From Oscillospiraceae bacterium (GTDB lineage: Bacteria; Bacillota; Clostridia; Oscillospirales; Ruminococcaceae), in assembly GCA_017466865.1 (NCBI GenBank), contig JAFTTI010000021.1, positions 124,001 to 188,000 of the forward strand: a stretch of DNA of 64,000 nt, read 5' to 3'. The notes below the pieces were generated by a model. That model was not told the DNA's origin. It did no database searches and saw only the letters and a program-made list of their open reading frames with translations. Numbering within the stretch: position 1 is the first letter of the stretch; every line of letters begins with the position of its first letter. Positions 45,311-55,034 of the stretch are shown here, one piece after another. The translations under genes were made by a program, and so were the position numbers.

Positions 45311-45325
45311 TGTTTGCTATACAAT
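45297..45325 (+). promoter_or_regulatory. Promoter of the aminotransferase gene
   Basis: TTGCAA (45297-45302) and TACAAT (45320-45325), 17 bases apart. The same hexamers and spacing occur before gap. Confidence 0.7.
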
Positions 45326-45364
45326 ATAATATAGTGTGTATTTTAAGATAATGGGGGATTTTGA

Positions 45365-46642
45365 ATGAAACTCAGTGAAATGACAAAAGAACAACTCGTT
45401 TCATATAAGAATGAAATCAAGGCAGAGTATGATGCTTTCAAAGCAAGAGGATTAAAACTCGATATGTCAAGAGGTAAGCCCTGCTCTGAACAGCTTGACC
45501 TTACTATGCCTATGCTCGATACAATAAACAGTGAGTCTGATATCCTTTCCGAAAATGGAACAGACTGCAGAAACTACGGCATTTTAGACGGCATCCCCGA
45601 AGCAAAGAAACTCTTTGCTGATATTTTAGAGGTTTCACCCGATGAAATAGTTGTCGGCGGAAATTCAAGCCTCAACATTATGTATGATATGATAACAAGG
45701 GCTATGCTTTTCGGGACAGTCGGAAGCGAAAGACCCTGGTGCAAAGAAGAAAAAATAAAGTTCTTGACTCCCGTTCCCGGTTACGACAGACATTTTGCTA
45801 TATGTGAAAAACTTGGTATTGAAATGATAAATGTTCCTATGGGCGAATACGGACCCGATATGGATATGATTGAAGACCTTGTTTCAAAGGATGCTTCAAT
45901 AAAAGGTATCTGGTGTGTTCCTATGTATTCAAACCCCGAGGGAAAAACATATTCAGATGAAACAGTAAAGCGTTTCGCAAATTTAAAACCCGTCGCACCC
46001 GATTTCAGAATTTTCTGGGATAACGCTTATTGCATCCACCACCTTTCAGATACACCCGATAAGCTTCTTAACATTATGGATGAATGTAAAAAGAACGGAA
46101 CAGAAAATAGTGTTTATATCTTCGCGTCAACATCAAAGATAACATTCTCGGGTTCAGGCGTTGCAGTTATGGCGGCGAGCAAAGAAAACATCGCTGAAAT
46201 GAAAAAGAGTATGACTGTCCAGACAATCGGCCATGACAAACTCAATATGTTAAGACATGTGAGATTTTTCGGTAACAAAGAGAATGTTCTTTCTCATATG
46301 AAAAAACACAGCGAGATAATCGCACCCAAGTTCGATGCCGTTTTATCAGCACTCGATAAAGAAATCGCACCCATAGGCGGATGCGACTGGACAAAGCCAA
46401 ACGGCGGATATTTCATCTCTTTCAATGCACCAGAAGGCTGTGCAAAGAGAATTGTCGAACTCTGTAAAGAAGCGGGAGTAGTACTCACAGGTGCAGGTGC
46501 TACATTCCCATACGGAAAAGACCCCGATGATAAAAACATCAGAATAGCGCCCACATACCCTTCAGTTTCAGATCTTTCCCTCGCAACAGAACTTTTCTGC
46601 ATCTGCGTAAAACTCGCTTATGCGGAAAAATTATTAGGTTAA
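45365..46642 (+). CDS. PLP aminotransferase, Aminotran_MocR (PF12897) type aspartate aminotransferase
   Basis: The 425-residue fold-type I aminotransferase has the PLP lysine K258 in FASTSKITFSGSG, the N-terminal block LKLDMSRGKPCSEQLDL and the Aspartate-AT-like PNGGYFISF end. This layout is the Aminotran_MocR branch, whose studied members are aspartate aminotransferases. It has its own promoter and terminator. I can support the family, less so the substrate. Confidence 0.88.
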   Translation: MKLSEMTKEQLVSYKNEIKAEYDAFKARGLKLDMSRGKPCSEQLDLTMPMLDTINSESDILSENGTDCRNYGILDGIPEAKKLFADILEVSPDEIVVGGNSSLNIMYDMITRAMLFGTVGSERPWCKEEKIKFLTPVPGYDRHFAICEKLGIEMINVPMGEYGPDMDMIEDLVSKDASIKGIWCVPMYSNPEGKTYSDETVKRFANLKPVAPDFRIFWDNAYCIHHLSDTPDKLLNIMDECKKNGTENSVYIFASTSKITFSGSGVAVMAASKENIAEMKKSMTVQTIGHDKLNMLRHVRFFGNKENVLSHMKKHSEIIAPKFDAVLSALDKEIAPIGGCDWTKPNGGYFISFNAPEGCAKRIVELCKEAGVVLTGAGATFPYGKDPDDKNIRIAPTYPSVSDLSLATELFCICVKLAYAEKLLG

Positions 46643-46645
46643 AAT

Positions 46646-46680
46646 AAATCCCGTCAGAATATCCTGACGGGATTTTTATT
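46646..46680. terminator. Bidirectional terminator at the end of the lipid operon
   Basis: AAATCCCGTCAG (46646-46657) pairs with CTGACGGGATTT (46664-46675); T and A runs on both sides. It also ends the aminotransferase gene. Confidence 0.9.
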
Positions 46681-47744
46681 TACATATCTTTTTCAAAAAG
46701 AAGATACTCTCTCTGGTATAAAATCTTTTTGTCGATGTATTTTTCCGATGCCTTGCCTTTTTTTATAAGCGCTCCTATTGACGATGCCCCTCTTTTTCTG
46801 AGACTCTCAAACATCGACTGTGAAAGCGCAGACCCAAGCCCTAAATGCTTTTCGTCAACGCCTATGTAAAGTAAGATATAGTTATCGCATTTTCTTCTGT
46901 TTTTAAGAAGGAATAAAAGTTCAGAAAGACCTATTTTTCCGTTTAACTTATTTCGATAATCGGGAACAGCAATAAAAAATCCTACCATCTTCCCGTCCTT
47001 ATAGCCTAGTTTCACCATCGAAAAATCGAGTATCATTTTAAGTGATTTATACATCTCTTTAAACTCTTCTTCCGTTATGTGTGAAAAAACAGGGAAGTCA
47101 CTGTAAAGCCTTATAAGAAGGGAATAAACCTCGCCGATAGCGCTGTCCCAGTCCTCTTTTTTAGCGTTAACTATCTTGTAACCTTTCTTCACAAAATAGT
47201 TGTATCTTTTTATGTATCTCTCGTCGTCATCTTCTTTTTTCGATAACTTTTTATAGATGTTTGAAACATAGGTTTCAGCGACTTTATATCCACATTCTTT
47301 CCAGAGCATAGGGTAGTATTCTTTCCCGTAAGGTTCCGAGAAAAATCTTTCCTCGTCGAATTTGTCCGATTTCATTCTATAACCTATCCAGAAACTTGCA
47401 TCAACAGGCCCTGTGAGTTTTTTAATGCCCTTTTCTCTCGCAAAATTTTCAGCGAAAGAAAACATTTCCCTCACAGCACGGGGATTGTTTTCAGCATCAA
47501 AAAATCCTATATATCCCTCATCTTTTCCGTGATATATAGTTACAGCACATCTTCCTACTGCCCTGACGTCTTCATAGCATACAAACGCTGTCATATCAAA
47601 ATATCTGCTTAAAGTGTGAGTTCCTTTAAGAAGCATTTCTTCGTCCGAAATCTTCTGCATAAGTTCATTTTTCTTGTGTATTTTTCGTGGTAAGGATAAA
47701 AAATCCTCATATTCATTTTCCGAAACTTTTTTTACAAGAAACAT
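46680..47744 (-). CDS. Two-domain GNAT-type acyltransferase-like protein
   Basis: The 354-residue protein follows a widespread family of double-GNAT proteins: the first half has YIGFFDAENNPRAVREMFSFAENFAREKGIKKLTGPVDASFW..GY, ending in GYKVAETYVSNIY; the second half has a GNAT A-site-like LLYIGVDEKHLGLGSALSQSMF. GNAT proteins acylate amines with acyl-CoA, and some bacterial members are lipid N-acyltransferases. It is the last gene of the lipid operon, ten bases after the second dikinase. A head-group or lipid amine could be its target; that is inference. Confidence 0.7.
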   Translation of the reverse strand: MFLVKKVSENEYEDFLSLPRKIHKKNELMQKISDEEMLLKGTHTLSRYFDMTAFVCYEDVRAVGRCAVTIYHGKDEGYIGFFDAENNPRAVREMFSFAENFAREKGIKKLTGPVDASFWIGYRMKSDKFDEERFFSEPYGKEYYPMLWKECGYKVAETYVSNIYKKLSKKEDDDERYIKRYNYFVKKGYKIVNAKKEDWDSAIGEVYSLLIRLYSDFPVFSHITEEEFKEMYKSLKMILDFSMVKLGYKDGKMVGFFIAVPDYRNKLNGKIGLSELLFLLKNRRKCDNYILLYIGVDEKHLGLGSALSQSMFESLRKRGASSIGALIKKGKASEKYIDKKILYQREYLLFEKDM

Positions 47745-47754
47745 TTTAAAAAAC

Positions 47755-50139
47755 TCACTCCTTTTCGCAGATTTTTATAGTTCCCGTATTTCCGTCAAGC
47801 TCTATTATGTCGCCGTCTTTTATAAGGTCGAAAGCATCTTTAACACCCACAACCGCGGGGATTTTCAGTTCTCTCGAAATAATTGCAGTATGCGATAAAA
47901 GCGAACCTTTTTCGCTGATTATCCCCTTTGAATTTGAGAGAAGGAATACCCAACCCGGATCCGTCATTTTAGCAACGATTATCTTTCCCTTTGTGTCAGG
48001 CGGGTTGCAGGCGTCTTTAACAACAACAGTTTCGCCTTTTACAATTCCTGCCGATGATGGTGTTCCCATAAGAATATTCTCGCTCGAAACCGCCTTTGAA
48101 ATTCTCTCAACGCATTTTGTTTTCTTGTCAAATTCTTTACCCGAAAAGATAAGCCTTGAAAACGGCGGAAGATTATAAAATCCTTTGTAATCCTCTTTTC
48201 GCTGTTCGATTAAACTTATAAATTCATCGGGATTTCCAAAGAAGATTTCTTCTTTAGTAAGATAAAAAATATCACACTTTTCTCTGATTTTTTTATCCTC
48301 ATAAAAAATCTCTCCCGCTCTTAAAAACATCGAACGGACCATCCCGTAAATTCTCGTTCTGTTAAGACGAGAAACCTCTCTGTTCATTATTCCTATCGAT
48401 GCTTTTTCAGAGAAGAATTTTATTCTCTTTCTGCATTTCTTTATGCTACCCAAAATATCCTCTGCATTTTTTTCTTCGTCAGAAAGAAGCGACTTTTTCG
48501 TGCTCTCAAAAATCTTTTCATCCGAAGAAATATCGCATATTTTCTTTATGAGAAGTAAAGGGTTTTCTCTGAAAGTAATCGTTTCAAGTTTAAGTTCTTC
48601 GGGCGAACGATCCCCATAAAGCGAAATGTATTCAAAGAATTTTTCTCTGAACAAAGGATATTTTCCGAGTTTCAGATTAAGTTCTTCCGCTGTTTCAGAA
48701 CTGCTTAAATCCGCCAACATTTCTCTGCCAGAGTCCGCAAGTTTTATCATCGCCCTTATCGGCTTCATACTTTCTATGTTTGAAATTCCGCTTATAAAAT
48801 CATTTGCTTTTTTCTCATAGTCAGAAACGCCCGATTTCTTTACCGCCGATTTTAAAAGACCTGTAAAAATAAAGGCATAAAGGTCGTTTAAAAGCGTTAT
48901 GTCCCAAACGGATAAAACCTTTTTTGAAACTTCATTGTAAAGATTTTTTATCCCGTCAATAGTGATGTCAGAAGTGAAATTTTCTCTGAAATATTTTTCT
49001 GTCTGTGAAAAATCAGAGTTTAATTTATCCATATTTTTTCTTACAGAAAAAGCCTCGCTTATTATGTTAAAGCAAGTAGACATTCTCTTTAAAGGATTAA
49101 GCCTTACAAAATCACTCTCACGGGGCGACGATGTAACTCCCATCATATCCTGCCAAATAGGAATTATCTTTTTGTGAAACGGCAAAAATGATAAAACAGT
49201 ATACCAGTTTGAAAGTTTATAATAAACCCTGCCGTTAGCAGAACCCGTCATATTATAATAAGTTTCGTTGTATCTGTCAGTTATCTTTTCGTCTTTTATA
49301 ACTCTTTCTGCGAGTCCTCTGAAAACCCCGCTGTAAGCCTCTTTCACGAACGAAATAGTCAAGGGAAGCGAGATGTTCGGATAACTTTCAACAATGTTGC
49401 TGTTATCGAGGATAAGGGGAGAAGAAGTTTCAAGAGTTGTAATAGGTCTTGACTGTAAAATGAAAATCTCGTCATCCTTTATAGCAAATTCAATATCACA
49501 AAATCCACCGAAAATCTTTTCGGTTTTTTCTGTTATACAGATAAGTTCTTCTATCAGTTCATCTGTAAAAACGGGAGGTTTTTCACCCGTTTTTTCGGCG
49601 TAGTATTTTCTGTCCGTTCTGTTAAAGTAACAGGTAGTAACATCCGTTTTTTCTTCAACGACATTATCACCCGTGCCATTTCCTAAAACGATAACGGTTT
49701 CGTTTAAAATTCCCTGCGGATTAGCAGAAAATATAACGCCCGATTTTTCAGCGTCAACCATCTCTTCAACGATAACCGACATCCTTATATCATCGGGATT
49801 AATCCCGTTTTCTCTGCAATAAGAAATAACATTTTCCTTTTCTGCCGATAAAAAACATTCGTTTATTTTTTTGAATACATCTTCTTTTTTCACGAAAAGA
49901 AAACTGTCAAACTGTCCCGCAAAAGAAAGCGAAGATGAATCCTCACAAAATGCAGAAGAACGCACCGAAAACTCCTTGCCGTCAGAGAGGACAGAAAGGA
50001 GTTTTTCTTCATCAGGTATTTCGTTTACACAAAAAAGCGGGGGAACATTAATTCCATTCTCTTTCATTATAAAAAGACGCTCTGCTTTTTTGCCGATTTT
50101 GTGTTCTTTAAAATTTTCTATCGTAATAATATCATTCAT
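47755..50139 (-). CDS. Rifampin-phosphotransferase-like dikinase 2
   Basis: The 794-residue protein has the ATP-grasp pyruvate phosphate dikinase domain (about 1-250, VRSSAFCEDSSSLSFAGQFDSF and MSVIVEEMVDAEKSGVIF), a long helical middle, and at the very end the swivelling domain with the phospho-histidine H750 in SHTAIISRELKIPAVVG. It lacks the PEP/pyruvate TIM barrel of PEP synthase, so the layout is that of rifampin phosphotransferase: ATP to AMP with transfer of phosphate to an unknown alcohol. The start overlaps ubiA by four bases. Confidence 0.85.
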   Translation of the reverse strand: MNDIITIENFKEHKIGKKAERLFIMKENGINVPPLFCVNEIPDEEKLLSVLSDGKEFSVRSSAFCEDSSSLSFAGQFDSFLFVKKEDVFKKINECFLSAEKENVISYCRENGINPDDIRMSVIVEEMVDAEKSGVIFSANPQGILNETVIVLGNGTGDNVVEEKTDVTTCYFNRTDRKYYAEKTGEKPPVFTDELIEELICITEKTEKIFGGFCDIEFAIKDDEIFILQSRPITTLETSSPLILDNSNIVESYPNISLPLTISFVKEAYSGVFRGLAERVIKDEKITDRYNETYYNMTGSANGRVYYKLSNWYTVLSFLPFHKKIIPIWQDMMGVTSSPRESDFVRLNPLKRMSTCFNIISEAFSVRKNMDKLNSDFSQTEKYFRENFTSDITIDGIKNLYNEVSKKVLSVWDITLLNDLYAFIFTGLLKSAVKKSGVSDYEKKANDFISGISNIESMKPIRAMIKLADSGREMLADLSSSETAEELNLKLGKYPLFREKFFEYISLYGDRSPEELKLETITFRENPLLLIKKICDISSDEKIFESTKKSLLSDEEKNAEDILGSIKKCRKRIKFFSEKASIGIMNREVSRLNRTRIYGMVRSMFLRAGEIFYEDKKIREKCDIFYLTKEEIFFGNPDEFISLIEQRKEDYKGFYNLPPFSRLIFSGKEFDKKTKCVERISKAVSSENILMGTPSSAGIVKGETVVVKDACNPPDTKGKIIVAKMTDPGWVFLLSNSKGIISEKGSLLSHTAIISRELKIPAVVGVKDAFDLIKDGDIIELDGNTGTIKICEKE

Positions 50140-51035
50140 ATCCTTCCGAAAATCATATAGGCAGGGATGATGAGAAGCATAGTCGCTTCCGTGATGTATG
50201 TATATATCTCAACTCTTGTAACAAGCTTGAATCTTTCGGGATTTTTTATAAACAAAATAAATTCAACTGTCATAACCGCAACATTTATTATGAGTATAAC
50301 AAACCCTATCATATTAAGACGATACACCAGAAGAAGATTGGTAACAATATCAACAAGTGTCAATATAAGAATAAATATCGTTGATTTTTTGTGACCAAAA
50401 AGCTTTGAATAAGTGGTGTATTCCGTTTCATCCTTAGGCGCTCTTATTTTTCTTGCAATTTCCCATATAAGCGCAGGGAAATAAAGTGTCATTAAAACAA
50501 GAAAAGATGTGAGTGTGAAAGGATAAAGGTCATATTTTATACAACAGAATGAAATTATATAAAGATTTAAAACCATCTGGACAGGGTTGTGAGTAACGAG
50601 TGCTAATGGAAGACTTTTACTTATCTTGTGTTTCTGAAAAAACCATAACGACATAAGTATCCCATAAGCCATAAGAAAAAGATAGAACAAAAAGTTATTC
50701 ATAAATACAGCGTTAAGTATTGTTAAAACAGCAAGGTCAATAGCAACAACAATGTTGAGGTCTTTTTTATAAACCTTTCCGCTTGGAAAAGCTCTGTCAG
50801 GAAAGAGCCTCTTGTCCGACTCATAATCCTTGAAATCATCGGCAATACGAAGAAACATTAAAAATCCGAAAACAGTTATCCCGCCGACAATTTCCTGAAT
50901 ACCGAGTGAAAAATCGGTAATGCCATAATTGAGCAAAAGAATAAAATAAATCTCACCGAAAACTATGAATCCTAAAAGAAGCCTTGTAAAAAACGGATAC
51001 ATTTCTTTAAAATAAATGTTAAGCCTTTTAAGCAT
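50136..51035 (-). CDS. UbiA-family prenyltransferase
   Basis: The 299-residue polytopic membrane protein has an aspartate-rich first motif DDFKDYESD (66-74) followed by PDRAFPSGKV, as in UbiA enzymes that hold prenyl diphosphate with Mg2+. The expected second DxxxD-type motif is replaced by WEIARKIRAPKDE (about 191-203), so chemistry may be changed. UbiA enzymes attach prenyl chains to aromatics, glycerol-lipids or sugars. It overlaps psd upstream and the dikinase downstream. Confidence 0.82.
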   Translation of the reverse strand: MLKRLNIYFKEMYPFFTRLLLGFIVFGEIYFILLLNYGITDFSLGIQEIVGGITVFGFLMFLRIADDFKDYESDKRLFPDRAFPSGKVYKKDLNIVVAIDLAVLTILNAVFMNNFLFYLFLMAYGILMSLWFFQKHKISKSLPLALVTHNPVQMVLNLYIISFCCIKYDLYPFTLTSFLVLMTLYFPALIWEIARKIRAPKDETEYTTYSKLFGHKKSTIFILILTLVDIVTNLLLVYRLNMIGFVILIINVAVMTVEFILFIKNPERFKLVTRVEIYTYITEATMLLIIPAYMIFGRI

Positions 51036-51897
51036 TTTTCTCTCCTATCCTTTCTCCTATAAGAACCTTTGTTTCAATTCCTTTGTTGGAATTTCTGAGT
51101 ATATCCTCATCGATTTTTATAACATCTTTTTTTATCATTAAAACAATAGTCGAACCACCCATTTCAAAATAGCCTTTTTCTTCACCTTTTTTAAAATTTT
51201 CAATAGGGTGATTTACTATTTTTCCAACGAGTAAAGCGCCTATCTCAACCTGATAACAAGCACCGAAATTCTCTGTTTCAATACAAGAAACCTCACGGCA
51301 GTTTTCTGAAAAAACCTTGTATCTTTTCGCTGAAATAGGACTAACTGTATGTAACTTTCCGTCTATGTATCTTCTGCGGATAATTTTCCCGTCATCGAAA
51401 AAACAATATCTGTGATAGTCATCAACAGTAAGCCTTAAAACAATGCAGTATCCGCCGTAAAAATCATCTGTAAGTTCCTCGCCGACAATTTCACTTGCGG
51501 TATAAACGCTGTTCTTTATCGGAATTTTTCCGTCGTCCGAAATTTCATAGCAAAGTATTTTACTGTCCGCAACGGCTATGAAATCATTTTTATTTAAAGA
51601 AAAATCTCTCTTTCCGTCTTTTAGTTTTCTTACGAAAAAGTCAGAAAAAGAAGAAAATTCCCTCTCCTCAAAATCACTTAAAACAATTCCGTATTCTTTT
51701 ACAAAAGAGGGGATTTTTTCAGCCGATTTCTTTGTTGAATTTCTTTTTGCGTTAAATCTTGAATACCATTTTCCCGCTATGAAGGTTTTAAGAATAAATC
51801 TTCCTAAAACATTTCCGTAAAGAAATTTCAAAGCCTTTCCGCCATACTGTTTATCTTCATAAAAGACCTTGTTTTTTCTGTCATAAATCTTTCCCAT
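51028..51897 (-). CDS. psd: Phosphatidylserine decarboxylase
   Basis: Psd converts phosphatidylserine to phosphatidylethanolamine. The 289-residue proenzyme has the cleavage motif in MGGSTIVL, with S249 becoming the pyruvoyl group, and VDDYHRYCFFDDG holding catalytic D/H residues. The length and N-terminal YGGKALKFLYGN resemble the type II family. It overlaps ubiA and is two bases from the pssA stop, so pssA-psd form a PE-making pair. Confidence 0.92.
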   Translation of the reverse strand: MGKIYDRKNKVFYEDKQYGGKALKFLYGNVLGRFILKTFIAGKWYSRFNAKRNSTKKSAEKIPSFVKEYGIVLSDFEEREFSSFSDFFVRKLKDGKRDFSLNKNDFIAVADSKILCYEISDDGKIPIKNSVYTASEIVGEELTDDFYGGYCIVLRLTVDDYHRYCFFDDGKIIRRRYIDGKLHTVSPISAKRYKVFSENCREVSCIETENFGACYQVEIGALLVGKIVNHPIENFKKGEEKGYFEMGGSTIVLMIKKDVIKIDEDILRNSNKGIETKVLIGERIGEKNA

Positions 51898-51899
51898 TT

Positions 51900-52511
51900 T
51901 TATTCTCCGATAAGAATTACAGCGATAAGAAGCGCTACCGCCAAAAGCCCTAAAAAGATATATGCAATTCCTCTGGGTTTCATAATTTTTATTTTAAGGA
52001 TAAAGAGTAACCCCGTAACAAAAATGCTTATCGGAATAAGTATATTCCCTATCCCCGTTATCTTTCCGATAATAAACATACATACAACAATAAGCGACGC
52101 GAATGTAACAGGAAGACCTGTATAGAACTTTGTTTCTGATTCTGTTGATGTTGAAACATTGAAAAATCCGAGCCTTGTTATAGAAGCTATAACATAGAAT
52201 GAATAAACAGCGATATAGTACCACGCATTAAATCCCATAGAAAGAGAAATGATAACGGGGAAAAGTGCAAAACTCACCATATCGTTAAGAGAATCAATCT
52301 CTATACCGAACTCTTTTTCTTCGTCCGTTCTCTTACAGCGTCTTGCAATCATTCCGTCAAAAAGGTCAGAAACACCGCACACAATAAGACATATAAGCGC
52401 ATATTTCATCTTCCCTGAAAAAGAAAGCGCCATTCCGATAACAGCCGATACAGCCCCTATATATGTGAGAATTACCGACTTATTGTAATATCCTAAAAAC
52501 AATTTTTTCAA
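51900..52511 (-). CDS. pssA: CDP-diacylglycerol-serine O-phosphatidyltransferase
   Basis: CDP-alcohol phosphotransferase that would make phosphatidylserine from CDP-lipid and serine. The 203-residue protein has D49, D52-G53, A56-R57, G69, D73 and D77; the gap from AR to G is 11 residues (RCKRTDEEKEF), as in the PssA branch with FGIxIDSLxDMVSF rather than PgsA. About six membrane segments. The TTG at 52511 overlaps the end of the first dikinase by four bases. Confidence 0.9.
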   Translation of the reverse strand: MKKLFLGYYNKSVILTYIGAVSAVIGMALSFSGKMKYALICLIVCGVSDLFDGMIARRCKRTDEEKEFGIEIDSLNDMVSFALFPVIISLSMGFNAWYYIAVYSFYVIASITRLGFFNVSTSTESETKFYTGLPVTFASLIVVCMFIIGKITGIGNILIPISIFVTGLLFILKIKIMKPRGIAYIFLGLLAVALLIAVILIGE

Positions 52512-55015
52512 TTCTTTTCACCGCCAAGGATAATTTCTCCCGTTTCGCCGTTTATAGTGATTGTTTCGCCATCTCTTATGAGTTTTGTTGCATTTTCAGC
52601 GCATACAACACAAGGAATTCCGTATTCTCTAGAAACGATAGCAGCGTGACAAAGTATTCCACCATATTCAGTAACAATTCCGCCAAGCATAGCAAACTTT
52701 CCTGTCCAGCCTGTGTCTGTGAATTTTGTTATGAGAATATCTCCCTCACGGAGTCTGTCCGTTTCATCTAAAGAACGCACAATTCTCGCAGTTCCCGTTG
52801 CTTTAAAACAAGAACATCCTATCCCTGAGAGCGCATTGTCTGATTTTTTCACTTCACCGTTTCCGAAAGAAGACCCAATCTCATTTTCACTTGTAAAGTT
52901 TCTGAATGAAGAATAATAAATCTTGTTTCTTGCAATTATCTTCATAAGGTCATCTTTGTTGATTTTTTTGTCAAGAAGATTTTTTATGTCCTCAATTTTG
53001 GTATACCATATATCGCTTGTCGATGTGAGTATACCCTCGTTTACAAGAACTTCCGAAAGTCTTAATGTATATGCTCTTATTATGCAGTAAAATCTTGTAG
53101 AAACGTCTCTCAGTTCCTCTCTCCACCAGAGCATATTCCTCATTTCTGTAACGGTCTTTTCAAACTTTTTATAAGCCGATGAAGAAGCATTGTTTCTTAC
53201 CTTCTCCATCTCTTTTCTGAATTCTTCGCCAAGGCGTAAAGAGTCCTTCTCGGGCGAACATTCATCACCTAATATACATGTGTTCTTTACATCGTTTATA
53301 ACAGTCTTTACATCCTCATAAAACGAAGGATATGTAACATCAAGTTCTTTTTTTGAATGATAACCGAACTTTTCAATGTAACTGAGAACCATATCACCGA
53401 AAGGCGCGTCAGAAAGGTTTTCATTTATTTCATCAGCACTTTTTTCTGTCCAGAAAGAATAGGCGTTTTCATCCGTTCTTATAATTCTGCTTATGTTCCA
53501 TATTTCATAGAAGGGAAGAAGATGCGAAACATTGTCAAGCCCGCCTATAAGTGTAAAATATCCGCCCTGAGTCGTGTACTTTAAAATTTTGTCCTTATAA
53601 AGCGACTGATGAATTGTGTTTATAAAAATCTGCCTGAAATAAGCACTTTCACTGTCAAGATAATCCGTAAAGACAAGTTTTCTCCATTTTTCCTTTATCT
53701 CGTCAGAAGAAAAATCACTATCCTTGTTTTCAAAATAATCTTCGTATCTTAAAAGAAGGTCAGCCTTTATCTTTTCAGCATTCTTGTTTCTTTCCTTAAC
53801 GATTTTTTTCTGCATAGATGCCATTTTAGCAATACTTATAAGGGTTTTCGGAGTAACCGATGTAGTAACCCCATCGCCCTCGTATGTTATCTTGACGCCG
53901 AGTTCGTTATCAAAATCTCTTTCCTTGTATCCCGGAACTTTTGACATAGCAGCCTTCGCAACGCTTAAATTCCAATAAGGTCTGCCATAGAACATATCAC
54001 CGAGTTTTTTGTCAACTTCCTTGGGTTTTAATATTTTCGACTCTGTCAGAAACTTTCTGAATTCACTTTCCCAGATGTATTCATATAAACTCCACATATA
54101 AGGAGTGCATACAGTCGCCGAAACACCGCCGTCTTTAAAGTCAGCAGTAGTCCATTGGTCAGAAATTCCGCCATAGAGTATTTTTGTTATTGCCCTTGCC
54201 TGAAGAATAAATAATTCTCCGTTTTCATAAGCGAATTCTATGTCACAGGGGTATCCGAAAAGTGCCTGAATACGAATAGCCTTGTCTGCGATTTCTTTTA
54301 CATTCTGTTCTGTGAGAAGTTCACCCGACATAAGAGTAACCTCTCTGTCCCACCAGTTATAAGAATATCTTTCGGCGTTAACCTTTCCGCTTACAAGATT
54401 TTCGCCCTGTCCCTTTGTGGCTTCAATAAGAATTTCCTTGTCGTTTCCGCTTATGGGGTTAATAGTAAAAGCAACTCCGCTTACATCAGAGTCTACCATT
54501 TCTTCAATGATAACCGACATTCCTGCTTCATCGGCAGGAATTCCGTTTGCCGCAAAATAAGAAAGAACAGTTTCTGAATATGTCGAAAGATAACATTTCG
54601 CAACAGCGTCGGCTATCTCGTCAATACCACACATATTGATGAATGTGTCATACTGTCCCGCAAATGAAAGACCGCTTAAATCTTCCTTTATTCCGCTGCT
54701 TCTTACAGCATATTTCTTTTCGGGATTTATGTATTTTCCGATTTCCGCCTTTATCTCATCGGGTATAGTAAGCCCCTCGTAAAGTTCGGCTATCTTTTCG
54801 GCGGTGTCCTTTGCATTGTTCTTTGAAACAACTTTCAAAAGAAGATGAACCTTGCATTCGTTCTTGTTTTCGGAAACGGTTTTTGTGAAAATATCATTTC
54901 CGAGAACAATCCCCGAGGGAATGTTGAACCCGCTGTTTTTCATAAAAGAAAGAAAGGCAGCCTTGTTTCCGACTTCTCTCGCGTCAAGTTTTTCTTCAAG
55001 ACGATAAATTCCCAT
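52508..55015 (-). CDS. Rifampin-phosphotransferase-like dikinase 1
   Basis: The 835-residue protein has the same layout as the second dikinase: ATP-grasp domain (VRSSGIKEDLSGLSFAGQYDTF at about 104-125, MSVIIEEMVDSDVSGVAF), a helical middle about 300-730 that would hold the acceptor, and a C-terminal swivel domain with H790 in GGILCHAAIVSREYGIPCVV. The length matches rifampin phosphotransferases. The two dikinases differ strongly in the middle, so they may phosphorylate different substrates. Confidence 0.85.
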   Translation of the reverse strand: MGIYRLEEKLDAREVGNKAAFLSFMKNSGFNIPSGIVLGNDIFTKTVSENKNECKVHLLLKVVSKNNAKDTAEKIAELYEGLTIPDEIKAEIGKYINPEKKYAVRSSGIKEDLSGLSFAGQYDTFINMCGIDEIADAVAKCYLSTYSETVLSYFAANGIPADEAGMSVIIEEMVDSDVSGVAFTINPISGNDKEILIEATKGQGENLVSGKVNAERYSYNWWDREVTLMSGELLTEQNVKEIADKAIRIQALFGYPCDIEFAYENGELFILQARAITKILYGGISDQWTTADFKDGGVSATVCTPYMWSLYEYIWESEFRKFLTESKILKPKEVDKKLGDMFYGRPYWNLSVAKAAMSKVPGYKERDFDNELGVKITYEGDGVTTSVTPKTLISIAKMASMQKKIVKERNKNAEKIKADLLLRYEDYFENKDSDFSSDEIKEKWRKLVFTDYLDSESAYFRQIFINTIHQSLYKDKILKYTTQGGYFTLIGGLDNVSHLLPFYEIWNISRIIRTDENAYSFWTEKSADEINENLSDAPFGDMVLSYIEKFGYHSKKELDVTYPSFYEDVKTVINDVKNTCILGDECSPEKDSLRLGEEFRKEMEKVRNNASSSAYKKFEKTVTEMRNMLWWREELRDVSTRFYCIIRAYTLRLSEVLVNEGILTSTSDIWYTKIEDIKNLLDKKINKDDLMKIIARNKIYYSSFRNFTSENEIGSSFGNGEVKKSDNALSGIGCSCFKATGTARIVRSLDETDRLREGDILITKFTDTGWTGKFAMLGGIVTEYGGILCHAAIVSREYGIPCVVCAENATKLIRDGETITINGETGEIILGGEKN

Positions 55016-55034
55016 TTTTTCTTAATCCTTTCGG

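Noticed and set aside
49394..50170. Serine-rich + strand frames over the dikinases
   Set aside because: Typical antisense shadows of a Glu/Lys-rich coding strand.
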